Of a DNA stretch of 64,000 nt, positions 44,922-58,450 are shown in pieces. Below the pieces are notes generated by a model, which was not told where the DNA came from, ran no database searches, and saw only the letters and a list, made by a program, of their open reading frames with translations. Origin of the DNA: Thuidium tamariscinum (taxonomy: Eukaryota; Streptophyta; Bryopsida; Hypnales; Thuidiaceae). Where the stretch lies: contig OX344753.2 in NCBI GenBank assembly GCA_947034885.2, positions 7,502,001 to 7,566,000 of the forward strand, in the 5' to 3' direction. Position numbers and translations under genes: made by a program. The stretch's first letter is position 1. Every line of letters begins with the position of its first letter.

Positions 44922-45505
44922 CAATGATATAAGCTTACTAAACCAAAGTTATAAGCCAAAAATTATTCTTTGATGAAGAAGTGCATTTTTTGTTTTAATA
45001 TTTTTTCTAAAAGTCATTTGTCAGATACTTTTAGTCCTTGATACTTTTTTAGATTGACTTTTAAGGAAATTTCATTTAGTATAGTTTATTTTCTCTCCAA
45101 ATAAATTAATTTTCTTAATAGTAAATTTATATAAGCAAAAAATCCTTATAGAATAGAAATCAAGTTCAAAAAAATTTAAAGTTATGGTACATTTGTATAT
45201 TATCAATACTCTATAATATTATAGTAAAACAAAATTTCAAAAATTGATATTTTAAAATGTAATTATTTAATCTCAACTTCAAATTTCTCTAGTTTAAATC
45301 AACAACAAAAATGAGTCATTTTGATAGTCAAAATCAAATATTATGAGTAAAAAAATCATAAATCTATTTGAATAGTCTTTTAAAATGCTTGCAAATTTGT
45401 ATGCTTTGGTAACCAATGATTTTCAACTTAGATATTGTTACCTATACATCTTGAAATAATTTCTTAAATAGATGATTCAAATTAACCTTTACTCTAAAAA
45501 AAAAT

Positions 45506-46727
45506 TTAATCCCTAAAATTAATGTCCAAATTGTGCTTTTTGGCAATTTAGTGATTTGGAGCAGCTCACTACTAATGGAATTTTTATTTTTTTATTTGGA
45601 ATTTTTACACAACATGTATCCAAGGAGTAGCTCAAAGATCCAACAATTTTCATAACTTTTGGATATATTATTAAGAAGTTATTGCATGATATGTAGTTTT
45701 CATTACTTAGCAACAATTTGAGTAGCTCAAGAAATTTCTTTAAGAAATACTAAGAGAAATAAAAATTCGAAATTGATTTTTTAGATTTATATGTATGAGG
45801 AAAGCTTTTAATCATTCTATATTGATCAATGAGATGAAAGCTATGAGATGGTTTAGTATGCAAGTAGGTATAGATTTTCTACTCTAAAATAAATATTGAA
45901 GTCCTTTATTTAATTTTAAATACTTAATAAATAAATAAAATAATTGGATGTAGATTTTTTTATTACAACATAATGATCATTGAAATTGGAATATTTCAAT
46001 CCTACAAATAAATTGTTAACAATTTAGTATTTTGAATCAATCTCTACTTTTCACTATTTACTATTTTTTCCTACATATTGTACAACTCTAGAGTATTTAA
46101 ATTTTTCAAGGATAGAGTAACTTGACTTGAAGAATGAATCCAAAGAATAACCACCATTTTGGATATTTTTTTCATACCAATGTGACCTTATGAAGTGCAA
46201 TTGCCTAATTTTTTGTAGGGCAAAAAAAAAATTATTTCAATGTATAAACAAATATCTTGCAATCTATATGGTGAAAATTTCTACATCTTTTCAAACCATT
46301 GCACTATCATTAGAAAAAAATTCAGCCCTCAAAGAAGCCACAAATATAGCACCCTTGTAGTGCAATTACAATAAAAAAATAAAAAATATTTTTTATTTCT
46401 TAACATTTGGGATCTGATGTGGCACCATTGTTACCACATCAAAGCCACATCAAATTAAAAAAATTTTAAATTTTAAAAACTTCTTAAATCACTTTTTCCA
46501 AATAAAACATTTTTAAAAAACTATTATTTTTATTTTTCTGTATTTGCACCATGGGGGTGCCAAAACTAAAATCTTAACAACCCTTTATAGGATTCAGATT
46601 TTTTTTAATGTAGATCGTATAGGTATATGAGTTCAAAAATGTTTTTTTCTCTAAAATTTAGATCTTGTCCTAGAAATGGCACTTTTGGAGTGTATTTTTG
46701 TAAAAACATAGTCAAATACTGAGGTGT
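45506..46727. mobile_element. TTAA-ended element, decayed copy (partner of 28074-29019)
   Basis: The left end TTAATCCCTAAA and interior (GGAGCAGCTCACTACTAATGG; CAATCTATATGGTGAAAATT) match 28074-29019 in the same orientation. The right end is decayed near 46727. It is longer than the 946-bp copy, mainly because of an unrelated stretch at about 46321-46640 that looks like a later insertion. Confidence 0.55.
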
Positions 46728-48524
46728 TCATTTCCACATTGAATCATTTATAATTTCACAGCCTTTTCACTTTCTTAATTTCTTAATTTATATATAAAAA
46801 TTAATTAAAATTTTGGATATTTCAATTATATTACACTTAAAATTTTCATAATATAAATATATAATTTGACCATAATTGTGTAAAATAATTAATATGAAGC
46901 AAAAATAGTAATTTATTTATCTATGCAAGACATGCTATTTTGTAGCATCATAATCATCTTTGGAATGATCTATAGTATTACTAGCACCTTCATCAAATAT
47001 AAAGTATTTAATAGAAAAACTATTTCATCTTAAAATTAAAAAAACATACAATAGTTTAAATTTAAACTTTAAAATTGAAAATTTAGTATCAAATTCACAA
47101 TTTTATATATTGTCAAATTAACAAATTATTCTTAAAAATAAATATCTAAAAATAAATAAATAAAATTTACACAAATTATTTACAATTTTATAGTTTACAA
47201 TTTAAAAATTCTATAATTTTATAGTTTTAAGACAATTTGCCCATTATTGTCTATTTAAAAAGCAGTTGTCCTCCATTGATAGTATCATCACTCATATGTA
47301 TAAAATTGAAGCTTTATTGTTGAAATAACATGAACCATGCAACACATGTCCAAATCATTTACATTGGAGGTCTTTAGGGTTGGAGATGACCTTATTATGA
47401 CCTTATGTACTATCTACACAACTCAACTCCATTCACTTTTTTCTATTCATCTCATGGTCACCAAATTTGTTTTGTCTTATAGCTAAGGAATAAAAATAAA
47501 TTTAATTTAGTATCAATAGTATTAAAATTTTAAGCTAAGAAATTCAAAGTCTTAAAATCTAGCTACATAAGGTACAAATAAACTATTTTTTTCACTTTAA
47601 ATGCAAATATCTTGTAGTTGAAGGTCCTAATTATGGTTAGCCATGCTAATATTCTTTTTAAATCTTTTATTCTTTGCAATGAAAATGGCAATTTTGAGTG
47701 TTTTTGATTTTAAATACACAAGCCTTAGGACTATATGGATTGAACCATTGTTTGCTTACTCACTCAATTGTCAAGATAGACTTTGTTGAAATACCTTGTA
47801 TAATGGAGCTTGACTCCTTTTTGTAAGAGTAGAAAAACAAGTTGGTTTGAAGAAGATGATTGCATGGAATTACAATTAACCTTACTTGAGTTATTGACAA
47901 ATTATTCATCCCACTAAGCTGGATTTTTCTTATAGATGTCCACCATTTTTAAATTGATTTCAGCTCTATAACAACTCCTATAGTCATTAATTTCAAGTTT
48001 TCTTAAGTGCTATTGGATACAATATCTCAATGAATTTATTTTCCTTCAATTCCCATATTGAACTAACTTTTCAAGTACTCAATTGAATAGTTATTTTCTC
48101 TAAATTTTACAATGAATAGAAATTTTATAAATTTTTTCATCCATTTTTTGCCAATGTTTTCAAATTCCAAATGGTGTTTTTTCTGATTCTACTAGCTAAC
48201 TTTGAACTAGCCAACAATTTTTTAGAACATCAATTACAATTTTTTACCTCACCTACTAAAGGTAACCAATGCCAATTTAAGATATGAGTGTTGCATTGGT
48301 ACATAAGCATAGTGTTAGTTGGTTTACGCTCTTAAAACCTATCATATAACTAGAAGAAATGTGCAAGTGAGGTAAAACGTCCATAAAGCGTTGGGGCTCT
48401 AAAAGCATCTTCTAAGGCAAAATAAAGTACATTTTTCTATCACTTCAGTGACAATGTACAAAATTTGTACATTGTAGGAGGTGGACACTTTTAGTAACCA
48501 TTGTATTTTCCAACTTCCAAAATT
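46728..48524. other. Very AT-rich intergenic DNA, nothing recognised
   Basis: Long A/T-dominated stretches. No ORF above background and no terminal repeats seen. Confidence 0.45.
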
Positions 48525-49325
48525 CATAACTAATTCCATGAAAATCCAAAAAATATAAAATAAATTAGGTTGGATGCCAATTCCATTTAGATTTCAATTA
48601 AAATTAACTAAAATTCCATATCATTCATGTCCAAAAAAATTAACTAAAATTTCAAGGAAAATTTATTGAAAAATATTTCAAGAAGTTTGACTTCTCTAAA
48701 TTAATTTTCATCTTTTATATGGATTCTTTGTAGACCTGTTACCTTAAGGTTAACCTGTTGTGGTTAGATGACCCATAGTGGACACTTGGAGAATGATCCC
48801 ATCATAAATTTTTCAATGTGTGAGGTTTGGACCTTAGTCAATGTCCTAGATGACACTAGTGAAGTGATTAGTAATCTCATTTAGAACTTTTCAATGTGAT
48901 CTCATTGTAAGAATTGACTACCCATAACTAATTGGCGCCGTATCAACAATCAATAGGATATCATATTCCCAACTAAGATTAGAACAAATTTCCATTTACA
49001 CTTTGGAATGTGGATTTTTATACTTTTTCAAGGTTTGGACCCATAAGTTGATGACACATAAGTGAACAAGAAAGTAAGAAGCAATGAGTGGGAAAGAAGT
49101 TCTTGAATAATTGGAATTAGATGACTCTAGATGTTCGTCAAGGGTCACAAGCCCAACTTTTACCTTTCAAAATTCATATTAATTTCAATTCAAGAGATAA
49201 AATTACCAAATTTTGGCAATCCCCATCATTCTTGTCAATGCACCTCTAAAAATATTTTCTTTCCCTTGCACTACCCTAGATCATGTCCAAATGTGCTTAT
49301 TTGATTGGTAATGGATCCCTCTACT
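48525..49325. repeat. Decayed repeats: dispersed repeat plus family 2-like MITE
   Basis: About 48525-48745 matches the dispersed repeat seen at 1676-1860. About 48919-49325 is an old family 2 MITE (ACTACCCATAACTAATTGGC at the left; GCACTACCCTAGATCATGTC near the right) whose terminal repeats have decayed. Confidence 0.45.
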
Positions 49326-49638
49326 ACAAGCCTTCCATTTTAGAAAACATTGTCATTGCTTTGGATAATACGATGACTATTATGAATTTAGATTTTGTTG
49401 GTTCTCGGGTAGTCTAGAGACTCTTATGGGCCATGATGCACTCAACACTTCAAAAATTCATGGCAAATTTGTACTTTGTTGAAATAACATAATTTCAATT
49501 GTTGTTTCTCACACTTATCTTTGTGTGTGAAACCAATTGAAAAATTTCAGCAGCAGCATGAGGCCAAATTCCTAATTTTGATCCCAATAGTCTATTTTAC
49601 ATTCCCCTTAATCATATCAAGTGTAAGGGCACTGGGTA

Positions 49639-49660
49639 GTGTTTTTTTTTTTTTTTTTTT
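49639..49660. repeat. Poly-T tract
   Basis: About 22 consecutive T residues. A second tract of about 20 lies near 61651-61670. Either could mark the tail of an old retroposed sequence, but no source is recognised. Confidence 0.5.
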
Positions 49661-49859
49661 TCCTCTTGAAACACATGGACCATTTCCATTGATGGTGGAA
49701 AGTTGCCTTACCTCATGGTATTAAAACTTGATTTTATTTTTTCTGTTATGAATGAATACTAGTATGAGTTTATACGGTGGTGTACGATGCTATGTACAAT
49801 GTACACCTAATAGATATGATGTAACTTCACAGGATTGTTACCAATATGATAAGGAGTTA

Positions 49860-50282
49860 AGGTAGAACCACCTATTCCTGATCAAGGACCCATACCCAAC
49901 CTATAGGATGTGGCTATTTCCAACTAAAGCTAGAAGAGATTTACAATGAAAGCTTGGAATGTACTTTTCCCCCATTTTCAAGGTTGGGACTAATAAGGTC
50001 ATGACACATGTCCCAAAGTGTCATAAAGTGTATAGGAAGTATTGATTGGGAAAGTAGTCTTGGCTATGATCTGAATTAGAAGACTCTAGACATTGGTTAT
50101 GAGTTTGAAGCACTTTTTGGCTTCTAAAAATCATAATAATTTCAGTTTTGGGAATAAAATTATGAAAAAATTGCAATCCCCATCTTTCTTATCTTGCTAC
50201 ATGAGAAAAATTTGCTTAGCCAAATATTCCTCATGATCTGTTCCAGAATTGCTTAAGTGATCGGGTATACGTGGTTCTACCT
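49860..50282. mobile_element. MITE family 2, copy 3 (mosaic with family 3)
   Basis: This 423-bp copy has family 2 ends (AGGTAGAACCACC, GTGGTTCTACCT) and TA at 49858-49859 and 50283-50284. Its right half is closer to family 3 (CATCTTTCTTATCTTGCTAC and GAATTGCTTAAGTGATCGGG), so it links the two families. Confidence 0.7.
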
Positions 50283-53200
50283 TATGCTTCAGCTCATACA
50301 AAATATCTGAGCCTCAGATTATAAATTACTCAATCTGTATTCAGGGTATTAATTAAGTGCCTTCATGAATCTACACATGTTAACAACTGAAACAGAAACT
50401 CAGTTTTTCTGGTCTGACTCAGAAAACTAAGGTATTATATAATTTGCAGCATGCTTGAGACAAAATACATTCGCTTTTTCTCTACTAACATAAATTTGTG
50501 TCCAGGTCGTGGCAGGGCCTCAGGGGTGCAAAACAGCCCACGCTTGCCTGTGAATCTTGCGGATGTGTAAGTAATCAGCTTGTGAATCTTGTGAATTTGT
50601 AAGTAATCATTTGGAAATCGAGGACTGATCGATGACTGAAAACTCTGACCCAGTCTCTGCAACCCAAGATCCAAGCTGTGCACGTACATGGGTGGTGGGG
50701 AGATGATGTGGAAGAACGAAATGCTTCTGCAACCTCAGAAAATCTCAGAGGAAGTACCCTTGGCACTGAACTCCATCGAACTTAGTATCCGCAGTCTGAC
50801 CTGCCACGATTGCCAAAGCTCCTACGATTTCAAATTTGAAAGAAGAATTAATTCAAAAAGTTCGAACAAAAATTCGACGCGCGAGCGCGCTGTCCTGTTG
50901 GAGTACTCCTGAAGTACGCTGCTACGACATGAGCTGAAGCTCATATCATCACCGGCAAGATAGAACATCTGCAAACCTGCTTGATCGATCGTTCCTAATG
51001 GGTTGGAGTGAATTGAATATCCAGGCAGTTGCGTACCAGCTTTGAAGCTGGACGCTGAAGTGAAGCATTCAATCCCGAGTTTGGCAGTACCCTTCAAGTT
51101 CTCAACAATTCACTTATTATTTCCTGGACTGGAACCAGCTCACACTTGTTCTCTCCAACCTGTTCTTGATCAAGTGAGTGCGCGTCGTCCTGAATTAATT
51201 TGGTCCTCACACATTGCTGTGAAGGCTGCGACTCTCTTGGAATGCACACTAGGAAACTAGCTTACAGCAAGAATTGCTTCTTTGGGTCTCAGGTGAAGAC
51301 ATGATCAAGGTTGTCTGTGTCGCAAATATTACTTCATACTCCTATACTACGCATGTACCCACAATCAATTGAAAAGTGAAATGTCAACGTTCCTCACAAA
51401 TAGGAGCGTACACAAGGATTGTGGAACAAGAGAATGAGCCAAACCTAATAACTACTAAAACATCTTCGAGAGCCACGAGGCTCCTAAACCCTAATTCATA
51501 CTAAGTTATACCCTTGAATCAACAACATCCAAGAAAGAATGGATCTTCTAGATAACCAGAATGCTCACATTGAAATGCAGCATTACAGATAATAAACCTT
51601 TCCCTCTCAAACAAAAACAAACGTAACACAGCATTCTGCACAGGCATCTTATGAATGGGCAACGTACCATTAATTTACGGAGTGCGCTGTAGTGACGGGA
51701 GCCCACATTTCGCACTGTAGTAGTCCAACACACAAACTCTCTTAGATTGATATGGACTTCTAAGCTAATGTGAACGCAGCCATGTTTTGCTTCACATTGA
51801 GCTAATTGGCAACCATAATTACATTTGAGGTGCCAGAGCAGAAGCAATGCTATCACTTCCGGTCTCCGCAACAGAAGAGGTCGTCGTTGTTGCATTTTTA
51901 ACAATGTAGACAACTGATAGAAAAGACAACCTGTGATTAAGTTTTTCAGTGGTTGAGGGCAACCTTGCTTTTTACATGAAGGCTTTGGGTGATTCAGTGC
52001 TGCTTAGTTACGTTTGGCACATGGTAGAGGACACGATTGCATTGACGAAGGACGAAGTTACGTTCATCAACTGCTTATGACTTACCCAGACTTTTTCGTT
52101 GAATTCTGACTTCATAGAGTTTTAATTTTTAATTTTTCGTACTTGTGCTGCACAAGTGCACAACTCATGTTCATTGTCATTGTCTGCTTTGATCGAGAAG
52201 AGGAAGTTCACAGCTGAAGCATTTTTTGGCAGCCTGGCTTGTGTGGAACCACACCTCCATTGTTGCAGGGGTGTTCGTGACTTTGAGGTACCGGCATTTG
52301 GTTTGCCATGTGCTCACCAAGTAAGAGCGGACAGATTTCTTTCTTTCTTGCCTTTTCTGTCCTTCCAAATGTCATTTACCATTTTGGTTTTTGTTACCAA
52401 ATTTCAGTAACATGTCAATTAGTCATTTTACATTGCTCGGAGTACTCTTTTGCTCAAAAGTACTTGTTTAGTCAGAACTCTTATATCAATTGATTGAGAA
52501 AAATTCTTCCCTTTTCCAGACTCCAACATACCTTATAAACGTTACTGGGAAACACTAATTTCCGCTCTCTTAACCCTAAAACCCTAGTGTCTTGCAAGGT
52601 CAATTGTCAAATTTGATTTGCGCCCGGAAAAGGATGGTGAAGTCAAAAACTAGTACTTGCACACATCACTGACGATCATACATGAACTTCGCAGTCCCAC
52701 AAATTCAACACTCGTGAACATGAGAAAATCTTTCGCAAGAATGCCATTTCATTCAGCAGACAAAGAACAAACATACTCGTCCACTCCTCACACATTCGCC
52801 AAACTTTTAAGCGATCATATTTCTTACATTCAATGCAAGCAATATCACAAATTCATCATTCTCAACAACACAATTCTCACATTCTCAACCACATAATTTT
52901 TCTTTCATTTGTTCTTGCTAAACCCTAAGAACATGCAGACATAACTGAAACATTGGAGCTTGATAAAAACTTCGTCTGAAAGCTTCGTACGTAGATGTTG
53001 CATTGCAACAAGTTCCGATCTAATGTTATATGTATTTTGGTGACACAAATGGTACACAAGTCCAAATGCTGCATGAACTCAAAAAACAGGTGGTACATGC
53101 AAACCTCAAATCCAAATTCCTGCACACAAATGGTGCAGGAAGCAGATCCTCCTCCTAAAGTTTTAACTATCAAACTCACTCACAGTCGAAGTCTCGACGG

Positions 53201-53505
53201 AGGTTCCAGGGACCATCTAAATTTAGCGCTGCTCGTTATTACCGGAGCGACACGATCCTATCAACATCGGAGACACAGAAACGTGTTCAGTTCACGTCAA
53301 GACTTGACTGCAATCGATCAGTTTTCCAAAAATCCCGGGAGCTAAACTGAATTCATGGCAGGCAGCACTCACAACCGGCCGGCATTCGAATGAAACCCGA
53401 AGTCAGCATTTCGTCGGCATTGCATTTAGGGTTTAGGTTTTTTTTTAGGATTTAAGCTTTAGGATGCGATGTGTTGGTAGCAAAAGAATTGCAAAACCCG
53501 GAACC
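50283..53505. other. Unique island downstream of GT47, no gene resolved
   Basis: Composition is more balanced than the repeat-rich flanks, and mostly non-repetitive. A two-copy 30-bp tandem repeat lies near 50549-50610 (TGTGAATCTTG...TGTAAGTAATCA). ORFs of up to 121 codons (51548-51913 minus, 52995-53345 plus) show no domain. A telobox-like TTTAGGGTTTAGG lies near 53425. This stretch may hold non-coding exons or a lineage-specific gene that I cannot delimit. Confidence 0.35.
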
Positions 53506-56500
53506 CTAGTCCTGCTTCGGAACGACCGGCGAATTCGTCTCAGCTAACAGATGCTTGACGCGGTACAATAGCTGGTCGATGGTGATGTCGAATGCGTCTC
53601 TGTATGGGGACACATCGCTCCCTGGAGTGCTGTAAAGTAATCCCGGAATGACGTTGTTGACAATATTCTCCCGCATGGCATCCCTCTGCTCCGCTGGAAT
53701 CTTGAACAAAACCTCCACCACATTTGCAGTCCCAGCGCGAATCTCATCCTCAGAGATGTATACGGACCAGGAGGATTCATTCGCAGGCAAGTGCCAGGGG
53801 TACTGCACATACGCCGTGCACGGATGGAACAAAACAGGGATGCATCCCGCGATCAGCGAGTCAAAAACAGAGCGACGAGTCGGCGAGTCGCCCACGGGTT
53901 GCATACAGAAATGAGTTGTCATGAAGGCCTGGGTGACGTACGCGGGGTGGAGACACTTGTGGCCGACGCACTCGACGAAACGGCAGTCGGTGGAGTTGCG
54001 GCATTGCTTCACGAGGGCTGTGCGCACGTTGGTGGGGTCGTTCTTGCGTTCCTTGCCGACGAAGGTGACCAGGCTGGTGCGAGATTGGGAGCGGACGTGG
54101 TGAAGCCACGTATCGATGTCGGAGGCGGATTGAGGGTGGAAGTAAGTGGGGTGAGGGATGCCGATGTCGTTCAACGACCAGGGGTTGCGCTCGATCAAAA
54201 CTCTGGTGGTTTGCTTCATGAAGGGGAGCTCCAGGAGACGGCTGCCCCACTGACCGTAGGGTTGACGACGGAAGTCCCACGAGATTTTGCCCAACACCTG
54301 CCATGTGCATACACGCAAATCAGCAAGAAAGAAAATTGAGAACTGGACACACAAGGTAACATACATTCACCGCTTGAACACATTCACTTCTCACAGCATT
54401 CAGTTTGCAAACACATTTTCATGGAACACCAAGCTCCGAGCCAGGATCAAAGTACCTAAGCAAACCGTGAACTCAAGGTTACACTCATTGGTCACCTGAA
54501 CACATTTAACCTATCTTCACAGAAACGAGCTCGCAAACAGGAATTCAACGTACAGTAAGAGTTCCTCAGAAGGATTGCGGTCCCAATTTGACTATATACA
54601 GTAGAACAAACATTTTAAGGTCACCTGCCGTAGGTTGGATCGGTAATCTTAGTGCAATCTTTTCGGATGCCTTTAGAACATGCACTAAACTTTGTTTAAG
54701 GGCAAGAAAAGATAAATGCACTAAGAGCGATAAAGTTGCGCAGCAATGTGTTGAACACATAACTTTGAATCACGGTGAGTACAATATCAATTTTCACAGC
54801 AGGGTTCGAATCTAGAAGAGCAATTGGTGAGTTCTACTTTCCAAGGTTTCACTTGTGAACGCCAGATGTGTGCTCAGTGTGCTTACCAGGACGTGATCCC
54901 GTCCTCCATTCTTCTGCCAGGACGCTTGCTGCTCCAGCCACCGACCAAGTCGCAACGCAAGCTCATCCCGCCGGTCGTTCGTGGCGTTCGGTTGAAAATG
55001 CCATCGAATCACGTCCAGACCGGCGTAGTACGGGATGTAGAACAACGACGCTTTGTTCGGATCGTCCGTGCGGCACTCGTACTTAAGAATCCTCGCGTGC
55101 GACACCAGCTCCAACGCGTACTGATGAGTGTTAAACCATTTATCTCCAGGAACGAAGATCTGCGTTCCATTCTCGACTGCATTCACGGGTACCCCTCGCC
55201 CTGACTCCTCAAAGAACTTACACACGCTGAACCAAGGGAACAAGGTATCGCAGCGCGCAACTAGGTCGGCGTTGAACTCGGACGGCAAGTCGTAGACGTA
55301 AATTTGCCTTCCTTCACAGCCTTCGCCATCGCCGTTGTTGAGACTCTCCTTGCGGGTGTAATAAGGCAACTGCACTGCCCGCACTTCCTCCCATTTACTC
55401 CAGATCGCGGCGTTCACGACGTCGTTGCGGTTGCCTGTGATCACCGAGTAATCTACCAGGGACCCATTATCTTTGACGTTGGGACTTTTAGACACCGTGG
55501 GCACGTCCTCTGCCTTCGTTTCCACAAATGTATTGCTGTTGCTCCTCTCGGATGCTTCCTCTGTTTTCGATTCCAGAAATGTGTTGTTGCTGCTGCTTTG
55601 GAAAGCTTCCTCCTCCTTAACTGCAGGCACCTCTTCTGATTGTGGAGGGGACTCTTGTCGTTCGAATCGCGAAGGACTCTGTTCCACTGTTTCGCCTCTG
55701 CCAAGAGTTGGCACAGTGATTTCTTCAATGGCGATATTTTCTTCTTTCGATTCAATTGACTCTGCGCGTCTCTCTTCTTTTGTGATGTCAGAGCTGAGAG
55801 TCTCCTCGTGTTCTTTCTGGGTCGGTATCTGGCTCATTAGGTCGTCATACTGAGCGCGTATAATTTCGTCTTGAGAGTTGGTGGGCGATTCATTTTCGGT
55901 GCGGTCATTGAGTCCCTGCAATTAAGGCACACTCTGTCAGACGGCGTAAATTCAGGTAGAGACTGGGACCCACCCCAGATAACAGAGATCTTCAAGGCGG
56001 GAACACTTCAGAATCCAAATTGTGAGCTGCAGATTCCGTTCACAAATTCTTACAAATCTGGAGTTACGATGGAAGAGACCAATGATTTGCAATGCGCAAA
56101 CTGCTTGCAAAGCAAGACTTTTCGCAATAATTCGGCAGAAATACACCAGTGACCGCACCCACTCCGAATACAAGAACGAAAGGTGCAGGCTACTGGCGTA
56201 ATCCATAAAAATTGGGCCCAGGTGGCGTGATTCTCATAGATCGGGAAAAAGACCGCAGAAAATTCAAAACCAGATGTGAATATCAAACCGTCCAGGTCGT
56301 CACATTACACCCTAACAACCAGGATTGGTGGTCCGTGGTCGCAAGAGTGTCCTCAGAGCAGGTCAACACATCTTGGTACGTCTTAGGCTCTTAGCTGACA
56401 ATCAAAAACCTACAACGACTCGACCAAAATTGGTGACGCAAGTGGAACTGACTGTCCTGGGGGAAGTGAATCGGCGAAACAGGGACGCAACTATTACGAC

Positions 56501-56751
56501 CTAATGCTCGGAAATTGGCAAAGAGACGGTACCTCGTACTGGACCATTGTGTACTGAGAGCTCATAGCTTCATGCCCGTCGGCCACCACGTCCTGAACAG
56601 GTCCACTGGACGCGCCGTCGAAAGGCGCTAGGGTTGGGGAATTCCATACAAACAACACCAGCAGCACGCACAGCGGCAGCGCAACCTTGACTTTGTGCTT
56701 CGCAATAGTGCTCTTGCTGCCGAACCCGCGCACAGCATACTTCTCCCCCAT
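53506..56751 (-). CDS. GT47 exostosin-family xyloglucan galactosyltransferase, MUR3-like
   Basis: Predicted Golgi type II membrane glycosyltransferase that adds a sugar (galactose in MUR3; other sugars in related clades) to xyloglucan side chains. There are three exons on the minus strand: 56533-56751, 54887-55915 and 53506-54297, with GT-AG introns of 617 and 589 bp, both phase 0. The product is 679 residues. The ATG at 56751 has a favourable context (GAAATGG). A signal anchor spans about residues 21-36 (VKVALPLCVLLVLFVW). Residues about 74-235 form an acidic, low-complexity stem. The exostosin domain starts near 275 (GRQIYVYDLP) and includes GGRDHVLVLGKISWDFRR across the second junction and PVGDSPTRRSVFDSLIAGC at about 551-569. 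Arabidopsis MUR3 is about 619 residues; the extra length is in the stem. Acceptor specificity (MUR3, XLT2 or galacturonosyltransferase type) cannot be told from sequence alone. Confidence 0.93.
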
Positions 56752-58450
56752 TTCCAACAACTGCAGCCTCTCCAGTTCCAAAACTCGCGCGGATGAGAAA
56801 CAGAATTTCACACTAATACAAGTGGGTCACGACGATCGCCATCCCTTGTCGCCGTCTCCAGGACCATCGCCAGTTCCCGATCCTCTGCCGGATCTCCAAC
56901 ACCTTCACGTTTCTACTTTCAGTCACTCAAAGACCCTCACTTGTAAACATCCAGACAGCATTGATTGAAAAAGAAAATTCACACGCATACCATCTTAGTG
57001 TGCCAGAGTGTTTCAAGAGATTGTTTCAACTTCAATGTTTTCCTCAGTGTTGACTGGAACAAACGACGATGACTCACGTTTGTTTGCAATGAGCATCCAT
57101 TCGTTTTTCTTCACAGACAAGCACACACCGGCATTACAGCTACTGGAGCCCCAACGCGGGATCTAACCGACCACCTGACCCCGATCACAAATTCCTCAAT
57201 CGCTCAACGTCTCTGCAGCGACATTGTGACTCCTCTTCAGTAGAAACCTGGCAACATCTACAATACCGTAATTGGACAAATTGTACTTAAGTACCCTCGA
57301 CCAATCACTGTCCCCTCATAATCACTCAAAACAATATCGCTATTGTCGCCCCTTGCGATTAACAAAAGATTTGTTCGAGGCAGTGAGAACCACCGGTGTT
57401 GGTACACTCCCACGGTGCCACTTCCAGTATTGCCCTCACGACACACCACCAACTCTATTCCCAAGAAAAACGGTTTCCTCGCAACCGAGTAAGTTAAGTC
57501 AACAACGACACGATCTACCTGGCTCAGTAGAAAGGGCAAGGAATCAATCAAACCCCGGTGCTGGGCTCACGCGTGCAAACCCAGTCACTACTGTCTGCCA
57601 CTCCAGCTCGAAAGTACAAAAGGCTTCCCACACCACCTCAAAGTCCAAACTCCAGTAGAAGAAGCTTCAGGGCAGTCAGGTAAGTTAAGTACAGACAGAC
57701 AGACAAGCCAACACAGCCCACTTTAAGTTTATGGCTGCGCCTCAAAACGCAGGCTAGCTAGTCTACGGGTGAGCAACAGCATGGGAAAAAGCCTGAAGTT
57801 GAGCTTCTGCCACGAGCCGCCGGGTGCAGGAGGGGCTACAGGACTACTGCTAAGTTACAATAGTCTATTGATTATTCTCCCTTTCAACGCCATTGAGCTA
57901 CCTCCGTTTTGTAGTCAGTCTGTCCCAAATTCAAAACCTGCAGGCCGGGGATGCAAGATTCCAGAGGCCGGGGCTGGCTATAGTGGTGTTGTATCCCCGG
58001 AAATCGCTTGCTCCGGCTGACGACTGGGGAGATTTGCGCTTCGTTTACTATTTTGCTGGGATGTGAACACCGAGCTGAGCTGAATTGACGGATGCGCCAC
58101 AGGACCCACAGCGGTTGGGGAGACGGAACCACAGTCCGGCTCTCTCGCCTTGAGCGCCGCTAAGTTTAGCGGCGAGGAACAAGGAGGGACGACGGAAGAA
58201 ACTCTCGTCGGACCCACGACGCAGGAAGGGGAATGATTTGGGCTAACTTAGTCCTTAAATCTAATCAGCGGGTTCCTTTTCGTTTCCTTGGGAGTTGGGA
58301 AGTGGTGTCCCGCTGAATTCTTCTGCGCTTATTTCGGCGGGGTGCGGGGGTTGGGGGGTGCGGACTGCGGAGCTGTGGCGAGCGGCGAAATCACGAAATG
58401 CCTGCTGATTGCGCGGGCTGCGCTTCCAGGTTGGTTCATGTCTCCATGAC
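56752..58450 (-). promoter_or_regulatory. GT47 upstream region, probable long 5' UTR and promoter
   Basis: About 1.7 kb of balanced to GC-rich, mostly non-repetitive sequence upstream of the GT47 ATG, contrasting with the AT-rich DNA beyond 58.5 kb. This is compatible with a promoter and a long, perhaps intron-containing 5' UTR. A 79-codon minus ORF (57978-58217) and overlapping plus-strand ORFs have no recognisable domain. A 20-bp perfect palindrome lies at 58155-58174. Confidence 0.4.
58155..58174. promoter_or_regulatory. Perfect 9-bp-arm palindrome
   Basis: CGCCGCTAA and TTAGCGGCG flank a 2-nt spacer. The GCCGC cores resemble GCC-box or E2F-like words in both orientations. Location upstream of GT47 suggests a possible factor-binding site, by inference only. 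Confidence 0.35.

Noticed and set aside
51548..51913. 121-codon minus-strand ORF
   Set aside because: Cys- and Leu-rich without recognisable domain, no start context or splice sites that extend it, no second line of evidence.
53791..54339. 182-codon plus-strand ORF
   Set aside because: Mostly antisense to the last GT47 exon and explained by its codon composition; no recognisable domain.
54795..54820. tRNA-like T-arm word GGGTTCGAATC
   Set aside because: Flanking bases do not form the T stem or acceptor stem, no D or anticodon arm fits, and it lies in a GT47 intron.
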